Assembly: GCA_007134085.1 (NCBI GenBank)
Contig: SLLL01000078.1
Span: 1 to 44,777, forward strand
Reading direction: 5' to 3'
Length of the DNA stretch: 44,777 nt
DNA from: Balneolaceae bacterium
GTDB taxonomy: Bacteria > Bacteroidota > Rhodothermia > Balneolales > Balneolaceae
In this document: piece by piece, positions 27,486-35,426 of the stretch
Layout of the letters: each line of letters begins with the position of its first letter
Numbering within the stretch: the stretch's first letter is position 1
Program-made: the position numbers and the translations under genes
Notes under the pieces: generated by a model
Seen by the model: the letters and a program-made list of their open reading frames with translations, nothing else
What the model was told of the DNA's origin: nothing
The model's database searches: none

Positions 27486-28205
27486 TTACACTTCGGTTTC
27501 AGCCTGTATGTAATCAATAAACTTCTGTTTTGTCTCCTCTTTCTCAAATTTGCCGCTATACTCTACGGTAACCGTTGTACTCTGCTTGTCTTTAATGCCA
27601 CGGGTGGAAACACACAAATGTTTGCTTTCAATAAATACGGCCACATCTTCAGTTTGCATGGTTTTTTTGAGTTCTTCGGCAATTTGCAAGGTCAACCGTT
27701 CCTGTACTTGCGGGCGGCAAGAGTAATATTCAACAATTCTGTTGATTTTTGAGAGGCCTATCACATTACCCGAACTTATATAAGCAACATGTGCTTTTCC
27801 TAAAAATGGCAAAAAGTGATGTTCGCAAAATGATGTAACATCAATGTTTTTTACAACTACCATATCAGAGTAGTCAAACTTATTGTCGAACTTGCTGGCC
27901 TTGGGCTTATTCTTGGGATTAAGGCCACTAAAAATCTCTTTTACGTACATTTTAGCCACCCTGCGTGGTGTCCCTCTCAAGCTCTCATCATTAAGGTCCA
28001 ATCCAAGAACGTGCATTATATCTGCGAAATGCTCTTCAATTTTCTCAATTTTCTCTTCATCCGTGAGTGAAAAAGCATCGCTTCTAAGGGGAGTATCGAT
28101 GGATGTACCAACGTGATTATCTCCAATTTCTTCAGATATTTCCGGATCAACTTCCAGTGTACCGGCCCTGTTTTTTTCTTCTTTACTCATTAACAGTTTT
28201 TTCAA
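27486..28205 (-). CDS. folE: GTP cyclohydrolase I
   Basis: This 239-residue protein is a type I FolE. DESLRGTPRRVAKMYVKEIFSGLNP, TSFCEHHFLPFLGKAHVAYI (zinc ligands C127 and H130), RPQVQERLTLQIAEEL and FIESKHLCVSTRGIK (zinc ligand C198) are all visible. It converts GTP to 7,8-dihydroneopterin triphosphate for folate or other pterins. The first ~45 residues are a non-conserved extension, and a start at M6 is possible. It is divergent from the HU operon across ~275 bp. Confidence 0.97.
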   Translation of the reverse strand: MKKLLMSKEEKNRAGTLEVDPEISEEIGDNHVGTSIDTPLRSDAFSLTDEEKIEKIEEHFADIMHVLGLDLNDESLRGTPRRVAKMYVKEIFSGLNPKNKPKASKFDNKFDYSDMVVVKNIDVTSFCEHHFLPFLGKAHVAYISSGNVIGLSKINRIVEYYSCRPQVQERLTLQIAEELKKTMQTEDVAVFIESKHLCVSTRGIKDKQSTTVTVEYSGKFEKEETKQKFIDYIQAETEV

Positions 28206-28315
28206 ATAGTTTTAAAAAATTCACAGACCTTAAAAATAAGGCTTCCATCAGCAATATCATAATAGTGGCAATATCGCTTAGCTTCGGTTATTGTCAATAT
28301 GGATAGTACTTTTTC

Positions 28316-28338
28316 ATCACTTATCAGCAAAAAGTGAT
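28316..28338. promoter_or_regulatory. Inverted repeat upstream of the HU operon
   Basis: ATCACTT-atcagcaaa-AAGTGAT is a perfect 7-9-7 dyad in the folE/HU divergent region. The right-arm word AAGTGATA recurs at 28461-28468, about 14 nt before the HU start codon. This placing suggests an operator for a DNA-binding regulator or an autoregulatory site. This is inference; no protein is assigned. Confidence 0.35.
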
Positions 28339-28481
28339 ATAAAAATTCTTAAACATTTTTTGAGATTTTATCGGTCACAACAAGAATTAAAAACATGGTT
28401 CCATAGGTAATGTTCAATATGAGGCAGTGTGCTTTTCAGGCAAATATTTCGTTTATTACTAAGTGATAAATATCTTTTACC

Positions 28482-28775
28482 ATGAATTATAAACAGCTGA
28501 TAGACAAACTTTCTGATAAAACCGGAAACTCAAAGGTAAAAACCAAAGAGCTTCTTCAGGATACCGTAGACGTACTCACCAAACAACTGTGTGACGGAAA
28601 AGGTGTATCAATCCCCGATTTGGGTACATTCAGCACAAAAGTTAGCGATGAGAAAAAAGTCTATAACCCCCACTACGATGCTTACATGATGGTACCGCCA
28701 AAGCGTGTAGTTGAATTCAGCCCTGCCGCCGGGCTTAAAGAAGAAATTAAGTTTTTGGAAACCGGAAATGAGTGA
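28482..28775 (+). CDS. HU-family DNA-binding protein
   Basis: This 97-residue protein has the HU/IHF fold. N-terminal helices (YKQLIDKLSDKTGNSKVKTKELLQDTVDVLTKQLCDGKGVSIPDLGTFSTKVS) precede the beta-arm region (KKVYNPHYDAYMMVPPKRVVEFSPAAGLKEEI). The usual RxGRNPxTG arm tip is replaced by KVYNPHYDAYMMVP, so the DNA-contact arm is unusual. It is the first gene of a tight unit. The next ORF, a longer HU fusion, begins 8 nt before this stop. The pair could form a heterodimer (inference). Confidence 0.9.
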   Translation: MNYKQLIDKLSDKTGNSKVKTKELLQDTVDVLTKQLCDGKGVSIPDLGTFSTKVSDEKKVYNPHYDAYMMVPPKRVVEFSPAAGLKEEIKFLETGNE

Positions 28776-30018
28776 AAAAATCACCTTTAAGGAGCTGGTT
28801 GAACAAATTTCCAGCCAATCGAACCAGAGCCAAAGCTCAACAAATAGCTTTATACACGAACTGGTTCAGATTATTGAGGGTGGGCTGAAAAAAAGCGGTT
28901 CAGTCAGTATTTCCGGTTTTGGTAAATTCGAGCTCCGGTGGATGAATGAACGTACCGGTACAAATCCCCAAACAGGCGAAGAAATTGTTATACCGGGACA
29001 GAATAAAGTTGTTTTTAAGCCTTATAAAGCTTTAAGAGAGGATGTTAACAAACCATTTGCAAGCCTTAAAGCAACTGTTCTCGGAGGCGCTGCATCTAAA
29101 CCAACGGAAGAAAAAGCAGAACCTGCACCTGAGCCTCAAGAATCAGAAGAGAGCGAAACAATAGAAATTCCTTTTATTGCTGCAAAAGCCAAAGAGGTTA
29201 GAAGAACATCGGTACCCGTTGACGAACTTTTGATAGAACACGACAACCCTCACTTCCCAGAAAGCGGCCCTTTTGCCGCTTTAGTTGCAGATGAAGAAGA
29301 CGCTGAAGCTGCCATTCCGGCAATTCTCCCTAATGAAGAGAAAGTTGCCAAAGAGGTACAGAAATCCGGTTCATTTAAATGGTCATACGCAGCAGCGGTT
29401 ATCATCGCACTCATCGCATTCATTATTCTATTTCTGATGTTTCAGAGAATGGGTGATACGTCGGCACCGGCAACCGCTGATCAAACTGAGCAAGTTTTAA
29501 CACCTGTGGAACCACGAGTAGTACCTGATACAGATGCAACGACAGAACCCGGTGCCACTTCCGCTACAGAATCCGATGTTACCCCTACGATCGAATCTGA
29601 TCCTGCCGCCGTAACAGGGCCCGATCCTGCTCCGCAACTGCAGACAGAATTTGAAACACAAAGCCACACTGTTGCACCCGGTGAATCATTATGGTCTATT
29701 GCAGAGGCAAACCTTGGCAATCCATATTTATGGCCAATTATTTACCAGCTGAATGGAGATATTATCACAAACCCTAATCAGTTGCCTGCAGTAGCTGAGC
29801 TTAACATACCAGTCATTTCTGATCCGGAAAACCTCAACGAGTTTGAAAGAGAGCAGGTAGCACTTGGTTATTTTGCGTTATATGATTGGAACAGAGAAAA
29901 CAGCCCGGAAGACGCCCGTTTTTTCCTTTGGGCAGTAGGGGTATTTTCGCCCGAACTTCTGGAGGAACCCCCCTCAGAGGTTGACCCGGACGATCTGGCA
30001 TTTGCCCTGAACAGATAG
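28768..30018 (+). CDS. HU domain - transmembrane - LysM fusion protein
   Basis: The true start is most likely ATG at 28768 (MSEKITFKELVEQISSQ), not the track's 28711, giving 416 residues. Residues 1-~95 are an HU domain with a canonical arm (KFELRWMNERTGTNPQTGEEIVIPGQNKVVFKPYKAL). An acidic linker (~110-195) leads to one transmembrane helix at ~205-225 (WSYAAAVIIALIAFIILFLMF). A Pro/Thr/Ala-rich spacer is followed by a LysM domain (~298-346, SHTVAPGESLWSIAEANLGNPYLWPIIYQLN) and a ~70-residue helical tail. The topology predicts DNA binding in the cytoplasm and peptidoglycan binding in the periplasm. It overlaps the upstream HU gene by 8 nt. Confidence 0.93.
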   Translation: MSEKITFKELVEQISSQSNQSQSSTNSFIHELVQIIEGGLKKSGSVSISGFGKFELRWMNERTGTNPQTGEEIVIPGQNKVVFKPYKALREDVNKPFASLKATVLGGAASKPTEEKAEPAPEPQESEESETIEIPFIAAKAKEVRRTSVPVDELLIEHDNPHFPESGPFAALVADEEDAEAAIPAILPNEEKVAKEVQKSGSFKWSYAAAVIIALIAFIILFLMFQRMGDTSAPATADQTEQVLTPVEPRVVPDTDATTEPGATSATESDVTPTIESDPAAVTGPDPAPQLQTEFETQSHTVAPGESLWSIAEANLGNPYLWPIIYQLNGDIITNPNQLPAVAELNIPVISDPENLNEFEREQVALGYFALYDWNRENSPEDARFFLWAVGVFSPELLEEPPSEVDPDDLAFALNR

Positions 30019-30059
30019 GCCACATCTAAATAAAACCTTTTTAAAATACGGAGAAAACT

Positions 30060-30371
30060 ATGATACGCCATATCGTAATGTGGAAACTTAAAGAACAAGC
30101 AGCAGGAGCTACTAAGCAAAAAAATGCTGAAAAATTGAAACTTATACTTGAAGGCTTGCGCACTAATATTGATGAAATAAAAGCTGTAGAGGTTGGCATA
30201 CAGATCAATCAAGATGAAAATGAGGCTTACGATGTAGTTCTCATCATGGATTTTGAAACAGATCTTGATTTCCAGATGTACACCAGAAATCCGCACCATA
30301 AAAAAGCGATGGATTTCATAGAGCAAACTACCGAAAAGCGCCGATTTGTTGATTATAAAGTAGATCTTTGA
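30060..30371 (+). CDS. Dabb-family (stress-responsive A/B barrel) protein
   Basis: This 103-residue protein begins MIRHIVMWKLKEQAAG, the Dabb signature, and continues with LEGLRTNIDEIKAVEVGIQINQ, YDVVLIMDFETDLDFQMYTRNPHHKKAMDFIE and the terminal RRFVDYKVDL. Dimeric alpha+beta barrels of this type occur in stress proteins and some enzymes; no reaction is assigned. A GGAG sequence about 8-12 nt before the ATG is one of the few clear Shine-Dalgarno matches in the window. Its stop overlaps the CHAD gene start (TGATG). Confidence 0.93.
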   Translation: MIRHIVMWKLKEQAAGATKQKNAEKLKLILEGLRTNIDEIKAVEVGIQINQDENEAYDVVLIMDFETDLDFQMYTRNPHHKKAMDFIEQTTEKRRFVDYKVDL

Positions 30372-31252
30372 TGCCCTACTCATTACTACCAGTAGATGGT
30401 TCATCAAATTTTGATTGCAACCGCACATTTGGATTAATCTGTGAAGAGCTTTTTGGGTTTATAGAGCTGCGCAAAGAAAACCCTGTTGAGGCAACTCATC
30501 AAAGCAGGAAAAAGCTGAAGCTATTAAGGGCGTTTGCTAAACTGATTAAACCTGCCAGAAATGATGCAGATTACAAAGTGGCGAATATTTTGTTAAGAGA
30601 CTGGGGAAGGGCCTTTTCTGGCCTGAGGGATGCTCATGTGAGAAGTATTCTTTTAAATGATCTTTACATCAACCCCGGTTTTGAAGATCAAAATCAAGTG
30701 ATTGGTGAATTACAGAAACGAAATCAGAAAGTAGTTTCCTCTCTTGAAAAAAGCACGTTACACAGCTTTGACGAATTTGCATTACTTGAGAAAAATCTAA
30801 AACAGAACTTAGAAGTTCGCCATTACTTTTCTGAGCCTGCTGATACAGATTTAGTCACTAAAGGTTTTGAAACCAGTTTCTTAAAAAGTAAGAAAGCTTT
30901 TTCTTGTGCATTCGCTTCCGTGGACGCAGACGACGTACACGAATGGCGAAAACGCGCAAAAGATATACAGTACCAAACCGAATTGCTGATGCCTACAACT
31001 GAAGAAGGCACCGTATTAAGATTTCACACCCAAATATCAGATATTTGTGAACACCTGGGGAATGCTAACGACTTTCATATGCTCTATGTTTGGGCAGAAA
31101 AAAACGTGGTATTAAATAATACTGAAGGCCATTCTGCATTGTTGAAAAAAATTGACGATGCCAACAAAAGCGCATTAAATATAGCTGAAGAGAGCGGAAA
31201 ACACTTTTATGATGACTATGCAGAGCCTGTTTCTACACTAATCAACAAATAA
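30371..31252 (+). CDS. CHAD domain protein
   Basis: This 293-residue all-helical protein starts at the ATG overlapping the Dabb stop (the track's TTG at 30368 is one codon earlier). CHAD motifs include VEATHQSRKKLKLLRAFAKLIKPA near the N-terminus, LLRDWGRAFSGLRDAHV and DVHEWRKRAKDIQYQTELL in the second half. Conserved His, Lys and Arg residues of this fold bind polyphosphate in characterised members. No CYTH triphosphatase domain is fused or adjacent, so it may act as a polyphosphate-binding module rather than an enzyme. Confidence 0.93.
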   Translation: MPYSLLPVDGSSNFDCNRTFGLICEELFGFIELRKENPVEATHQSRKKLKLLRAFAKLIKPARNDADYKVANILLRDWGRAFSGLRDAHVRSILLNDLYINPGFEDQNQVIGELQKRNQKVVSSLEKSTLHSFDEFALLEKNLKQNLEVRHYFSEPADTDLVTKGFETSFLKSKKAFSCAFASVDADDVHEWRKRAKDIQYQTELLMPTTEEGTVLRFHTQISDICEHLGNANDFHMLYVWAEKNVVLNNTEGHSALLKKIDDANKSALNIAEESGKHFYDDYAEPVSTLINK

Positions 31253-31260
31253 GTTTTGAT

Positions 31261-31563
31261 ATGGATCACGAAGAGCCGGAGCACATTGAAATAAATGGTG
31301 TTCTTGATCTGCACCCCTTTCGCCCGCAGGATCTCTCCACGCTGATTGATGAGTATATCTACGCGTGCCTGGAGAAAGAGATCTACTCAGTTCGGTTCAT
31401 CCACGGGAAAGGAATTGGCAACATCAGGCGCAGTGTACATGCCCTGCTTGACCGAAACCCTCATGTATCCGGATACCAGCTTGCCGATCAAAGCGGCGGC
31501 GGATGGGGAGCAACCATTGCAAACCTTATTCCTGCAAAATCAGGCAAAAAAAAAGAGGCCTAA
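31261..31563 (+). CDS. Stand-alone Smr domain protein
   Basis: This 100-residue protein is almost entirely one Smr domain. It has the LDLHPFRPQDLSTLIDEYI motif (LDLH), SVRFIHGKGIGNIRRSVHALLDRNP (HGKG loop) and the GGGWGATIANL terminal strand. Smr domains are RNA/DNA endonucleases; stand-alone members act on RNA at stalled ribosomes in some bacteria. MutS2 in this window carries the same domain at its C-terminus, so two Smr proteins are encoded within 27 kb. The gene ends inside a hairpin terminator. Confidence 0.92.
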   Translation: MDHEEPEHIEINGVLDLHPFRPQDLSTLIDEYIYACLEKEIYSVRFIHGKGIGNIRRSVHALLDRNPHVSGYQLADQSGGGWGATIANLIPAKSGKKKEA

Positions 31564-31575
31564 AAGAGGCCTCTT
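31553..31575. terminator. Bidirectional rho-independent terminator
   Basis: AAGAGGCCT-AAAAG-AGGCCTCTT is a perfect 9-bp stem with a 5-nt loop. It is preceded by an A8 tract and followed by TTAATTTG. It overlaps the Smr stop codon and lies before the TonB receptor stop at 31609. Read from the minus strand the hairpin ends in a T-rich tract, so it serves the receptor gene best, and the plus unit more weakly. Confidence 0.8.
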
Positions 31576-31608
31576 AATTTGAAGTTGAGATTGGTTACCG
31601 ATACTGCC

Positions 31609-34536
31609 TTAGTTCAGGAACTGATCAAACGTGAACGAAACATAGTAGATCGCTCCGAGATTTGGCCCGCCGTAGTTTAGGAAGTGCCTGTTGTTGGTGA
31701 TGTTTGACCCACCAAGCTTTACCACTGAGCGAAGGTTAGGCACTCTGTAAGAAACTTGCGCGTCCAGAGTTGAAATTGCAGGCACGGTACCATCTGCGAA
31801 AGATGATGTCCAGTCAAACTCATCTTGCCATCTGAAGGTGAGGTTGAAGCCTAAATTATTGGTTAGCCTTCTGTTACCGAGTGAAACATTCACTTTGTGC
31901 TCTGGCGTATTAAAATCAAAAATAAAGCCCCCATCCTGATCTGTAATCAGCTGATTCCAGTTATAATTGGCGGATAACAGGAAGTTTCTTGGAAGGCTAT
32001 AATCAAACCCAAACACAGCACCGTGCGAGCGTACAGTTTCATCCAGATTGGTGTAGAGCTGGAAGGTGTTTTCAGCAGTACCAGAAAGCAGTGAGCCTGC
32101 AATCTGCTGATCAACCACCGGGTCACCAGTAAAAGGCGCTGCTGCCCTTCGAACTCTAAACTGAGCGATAAAATCGTTGTAAATGTTGTGGTAGTATGCT
32201 GCATCAATTAACAAACGATTTCCAAGCAATCCTTTATAGCCAACTTCGAATGACTGAATCTGCTCTGGTTTCACTTCATTGAAGTTAGTAAATGGCACGA
32301 GCTGCTGCGCTGCTGCAGGGTTGCCTGCGAGTAATTGCTCAGTAAAACGCTCTACTGATTGCAGTGTAAATGCATTTTCAGTTACGTTGTAGGGGGCAAC
32401 TGTCTGATTCAAACCGCCCAGCAACCTTGCAGTAAGAACATCAAGGTCAATAAACTGGCCCTGAGTGGTTGGGTTTCTGAAACCGGTTTGATACGAAGCA
32501 CGGATGTTCTGGCTGTCTGCAACGCGAATAACGGATGAAATTCTTGGGTTAATCTGCCCTTCAAAGTTCTCGTTCTTGTCATAACGGAGTGAACCTGTTA
32601 GGCGAAGCCTGTCGTCAAGCAGAGATCGGGAAGCCTGTATGTAACCACCATACTCATTGATATCGATGCCGCCATCAGCATCAGCGAAAATAGTTCCATT
32701 AGAACGCAACTGATATTGACGGAAGCTCAGGCCTACCTGAAGGTCAACAAAATCGATTTCGTTTTTGAAATCGTACTGCCCTTCAACATGAATAAATCGG
32801 GATTGATCATCAAATCTTGCTCCTCTTGGAACAACACCATCCAGAGCTACCTGCTTTGCATTTTCAAACTCAGGTGTGCCCGGCTCAAACCGGTTCACAT
32901 CAGCTGCAGCTCTGGCCGCATTGTGCAGATTATTTAATATGGATGGATTGCTCAGTATAGCTTCGATAGTAGCAGGATTGAACGCAGGGTTGCCTTGAAC
33001 CTGGTTTGCTGCCTGCAACATACCACCTGCAAATGCTGCTGCATACTGGCCAAACCATTGGGTTGTAGGCATATATTGATCATTGATTGAGAAGCCAACA
33101 AAATCTGCAATGTAAGAATCACCCGAATCTTCGAAAGTACCATAAGCGCGTACCATGAAGTTGTCCCCTTCAAACTCAAGTTTGTGTTGTGCAATGCTGA
33201 AGTTGCTTAAGCTATACCGTTGTGCACCACTATATACCGATGTTCCATATCCATAATTAAATGTATAGCTGGCTTCCAGATTGTCTGTAATCCTGTAGTG
33301 GAGAGAAGTACCAAGTTTTAGGTTTTTCGCGTCGCTATCTACTAAAAACTCTTCTCTGTATCCTGTTCTTGCTACAGGCTGTACAGGAAGCGCAGAAAGA
33401 TACTGCTCAGCGAGGCCTACAGGTATTCCGGCAGCCTGAGCAAGGCCTTGTGCCACCTGAGTTCTGTTCGGGCCCGGAAGGCCTAAAAGAGCAATATTAA
33501 AGGTTCCATCATCACCATAGAGGTGTACACCGTCAAAGGCGGGATTTACATCAACGCCTGCAGGTGCAAGAGAAGCATTTTTATCACGAAAGTTAATACC
33601 TACCCAGTCATCCGCCTGCATGTAGCTGAAGTTTACTTTAAAAGCGAAACGGTCACCAATCACATCGGCATAACGTAATGATGTTTCGAACATAGGGCGT
33701 GGGTTGCCCGGCTCGCCGAGTGCAGAATTACCATCTATATGGTTCACGCCGTTTTGAACATGCACACTCAGGCCCGGATAGCGGAATGGGTTCTTGCTGT
33801 TCACCAAAAGAATACCGTTGAAAGCATTCGGCCCATACAGAGCTGAGGATGCACCCGGAAGAAATTCAACGCTCTCAACATCCAGAACAGAGGGGCCGTT
33901 AAGGTTACCAATCGGGAAGTTCAGTGCGGGAGCTTGCGTATCCATACCATCTGTAAGCTGCACCATTCGGGTATTACCGGTAGAGTTAAAGCCTCTGGCA
34001 TTGATAATCTGGAAGTTGATACTGCTTGTGGTCATATCAACACCTTTCAGGTTTGCCAAACCCATATAGTAGCTTGGTGCAGGTGTTTGATTCACAGCAA
34101 TAATATCCATCTTTTCAATGGATACAGGAGCATCCAGAATGCTCTCTTCAACCCTCGAAGCGGAAACTACGACATCGGTTCCAAGAAATGTCTCTTCACT
34201 CAACTCAATGCGAAGATCGCTTACGTTTTGTTCTGTAATTTCAAGCCTTTGAGTTGTGTAGCCAATTATAGATACGGAAACCGTGATTGGGGGTGTACCA
34301 TTGTAACGTAGGCTAAACTCTCCACGAGCATTTGTAGCAACACCAACCATGCTGCCCACTACAACAACATTAACACCAGCTAAAGTTTGGCCTGTAGCAG
34401 CATCAACTACAACGCCTGATATTGTCATTCTGTCGTCATCAGCATTTTCAGCTGCTTGAGAGTGCAGCGGCATCATCAGACAAAAAGCAACGAAAAGACA
34501 TAGCAATTTCCCGGTGGAATTGTAATTTATTTTCAT
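31609..34536 (-). CDS. TonB-dependent receptor with carboxypeptidase-regulatory N-terminal domain
   Basis: This 975-residue outer-membrane protein has a signal peptide (LLCLFVAFCLMMPLHSQA). A CarboxypepD_reg-like beta-sandwich (~38-115: ISGVVVDAATGQTLAGVNVVVVGSMVGVATNARGEFSLRY..VSIIGYTTQ) is typical of Bacteroidota-group receptors. A plug (~125-250, DVVVSASRVEESILDAPVSIEKMD, FLPGASSALYGPNAFNGILLV) and a long barrel follow. No SusD partner is adjacent, so it is not a SusC/SusD glycan system. The cargo is unknown. It is monocistronic, divergent from a SIMPL-domain gene, and ends just after a terminator hairpin. Confidence 0.94.
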   Translation of the reverse strand: MKINYNSTGKLLCLFVAFCLMMPLHSQAAENADDDRMTISGVVVDAATGQTLAGVNVVVVGSMVGVATNARGEFSLRYNGTPPITVSVSIIGYTTQRLEITEQNVSDLRIELSEETFLGTDVVVSASRVEESILDAPVSIEKMDIIAVNQTPAPSYYMGLANLKGVDMTTSSINFQIINARGFNSTGNTRMVQLTDGMDTQAPALNFPIGNLNGPSVLDVESVEFLPGASSALYGPNAFNGILLVNSKNPFRYPGLSVHVQNGVNHIDGNSALGEPGNPRPMFETSLRYADVIGDRFAFKVNFSYMQADDWVGINFRDKNASLAPAGVDVNPAFDGVHLYGDDGTFNIALLGLPGPNRTQVAQGLAQAAGIPVGLAEQYLSALPVQPVARTGYREEFLVDSDAKNLKLGTSLHYRITDNLEASYTFNYGYGTSVYSGAQRYSLSNFSIAQHKLEFEGDNFMVRAYGTFEDSGDSYIADFVGFSINDQYMPTTQWFGQYAAAFAGGMLQAANQVQGNPAFNPATIEAILSNPSILNNLHNAARAAADVNRFEPGTPEFENAKQVALDGVVPRGARFDDQSRFIHVEGQYDFKNEIDFVDLQVGLSFRQYQLRSNGTIFADADGGIDINEYGGYIQASRSLLDDRLRLTGSLRYDKNENFEGQINPRISSVIRVADSQNIRASYQTGFRNPTTQGQFIDLDVLTARLLGGLNQTVAPYNVTENAFTLQSVERFTEQLLAGNPAAAQQLVPFTNFNEVKPEQIQSFEVGYKGLLGNRLLIDAAYYHNIYNDFIAQFRVRRAAAPFTGDPVVDQQIAGSLLSGTAENTFQLYTNLDETVRSHGAVFGFDYSLPRNFLLSANYNWNQLITDQDGGFIFDFNTPEHKVNVSLGNRRLTNNLGFNLTFRWQDEFDWTSSFADGTVPAISTLDAQVSYRVPNLRSVVKLGGSNITNNRHFLNYGGPNLGAIYYVSFTFDQFLN

Positions 34537-34743
34537 CTTAAGGTAGTTTGATTCGAGTTTTTTTTAGCAGAGCAGCTTCTATCCTTTTGAACCTACTTGA
34601 TGTGAAAATAACCGCCATTTTATACGATATGCAAGCGCTTCCACATTTTTTTTTGCAATTTGTTAATATTCAATACTTTATTGATCATAATTTCTTTACA
34701 AATAGCGTTACTAATTAAATCAAAAATACAAATCACACGCTCT

Positions 34744-35424
34744 ATGAATAAGCCTCTTGTAGCCCTCTCAATCATTTTGTTGATGTTCCCGGCCTTTTTG
34801 GCAGCATCGGCCAATACCATCACCATACAAGCCTCCGGTGAAGTAAATGTAACCGCTGATTTAATTCTGTTTAATGTGAACATTACAGAATTCAACACAG
34901 ATGCCAGAGAGGCATTTACAGAGCATAAGAAGCAGGAAGCCTACCTGACCTCACTTTTAATTGAGGAAGGCATTGAAGAGCGGTATATCTCAGCCAACCC
35001 CGTGAACATCTCATCTGTAAGGCGGGGCAATAACGTATCCGGATTCGAAACACGACAGCAAGTTCAAATTGTGCTTCATGATGTAACACAGTTTGAATCG
35101 ATGCAGGTTGCTTTGATTGAAAATGGGTTTGTGTCATTTTCCGGTACTTTTTCATCCAGTAAGATTGATGACGCTCGAAAAGAAGCCCTTAAAAAAGCGG
35201 TTGAAAAAGCCCGAGGAAAAGCAGAACTGCTTGCTGATGCAGCAGGATTAAGAATAACAGGAGTACAAAATATTTTATATGGCTCAAGTGATGGATACAG
35301 CCCCAGGTTAAGAGGCGTTTCGATGGCAATGGAGATGGATAGCAGCGGCTCGTTATTACAATTTGAACGAACCATACCGGTTAGGGAGTCAGTCAATATT
35401 GTTTTTGGTACCGAAAGCTTGTAG
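34744..35424 (+). CDS. SIMPL/DUF541-domain exported protein
   Basis: The start at 34744 (M29 of the track ORF) is preferred, giving the signal peptide MNKPLVALSIILLMFPAFLAASA. The SIMPL domain follows: NTITIQASGEVNVTADLILFNVNITEF, AYLTSLLIEEGIEERYISANPVNISSVRR, GFETRQQVQIVLHDVTQFESMQVALIENG and the helical DDARKEALKKAVEKARGKAELLADAAGLRITGVQNI. Such proteins form periplasmic oligomers; the role is unclear. Its stop is 2 nt from the stop of the convergent esterase gene. Confidence 0.92.
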   Translation: MNKPLVALSIILLMFPAFLAASANTITIQASGEVNVTADLILFNVNITEFNTDAREAFTEHKKQEAYLTSLLIEEGIEERYISANPVNISSVRRGNNVSGFETRQQVQIVLHDVTQFESMQVALIENGFVSFSGTFSSSKIDDARKEALKKAVEKARGKAELLADAAGLRITGVQNILYGSSDGYSPRLRGVSMAMEMDSSGSLLQFERTIPVRESVNIVFGTESL

Positions 35425-35426
35425 AT

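Noticed and set aside
29868-30428. 186-residue minus-strand ORF
   Set aside because: It spans antisense across the HU-LysM end, the Dabb gene and the CHAD start, all of which have strong family matches.
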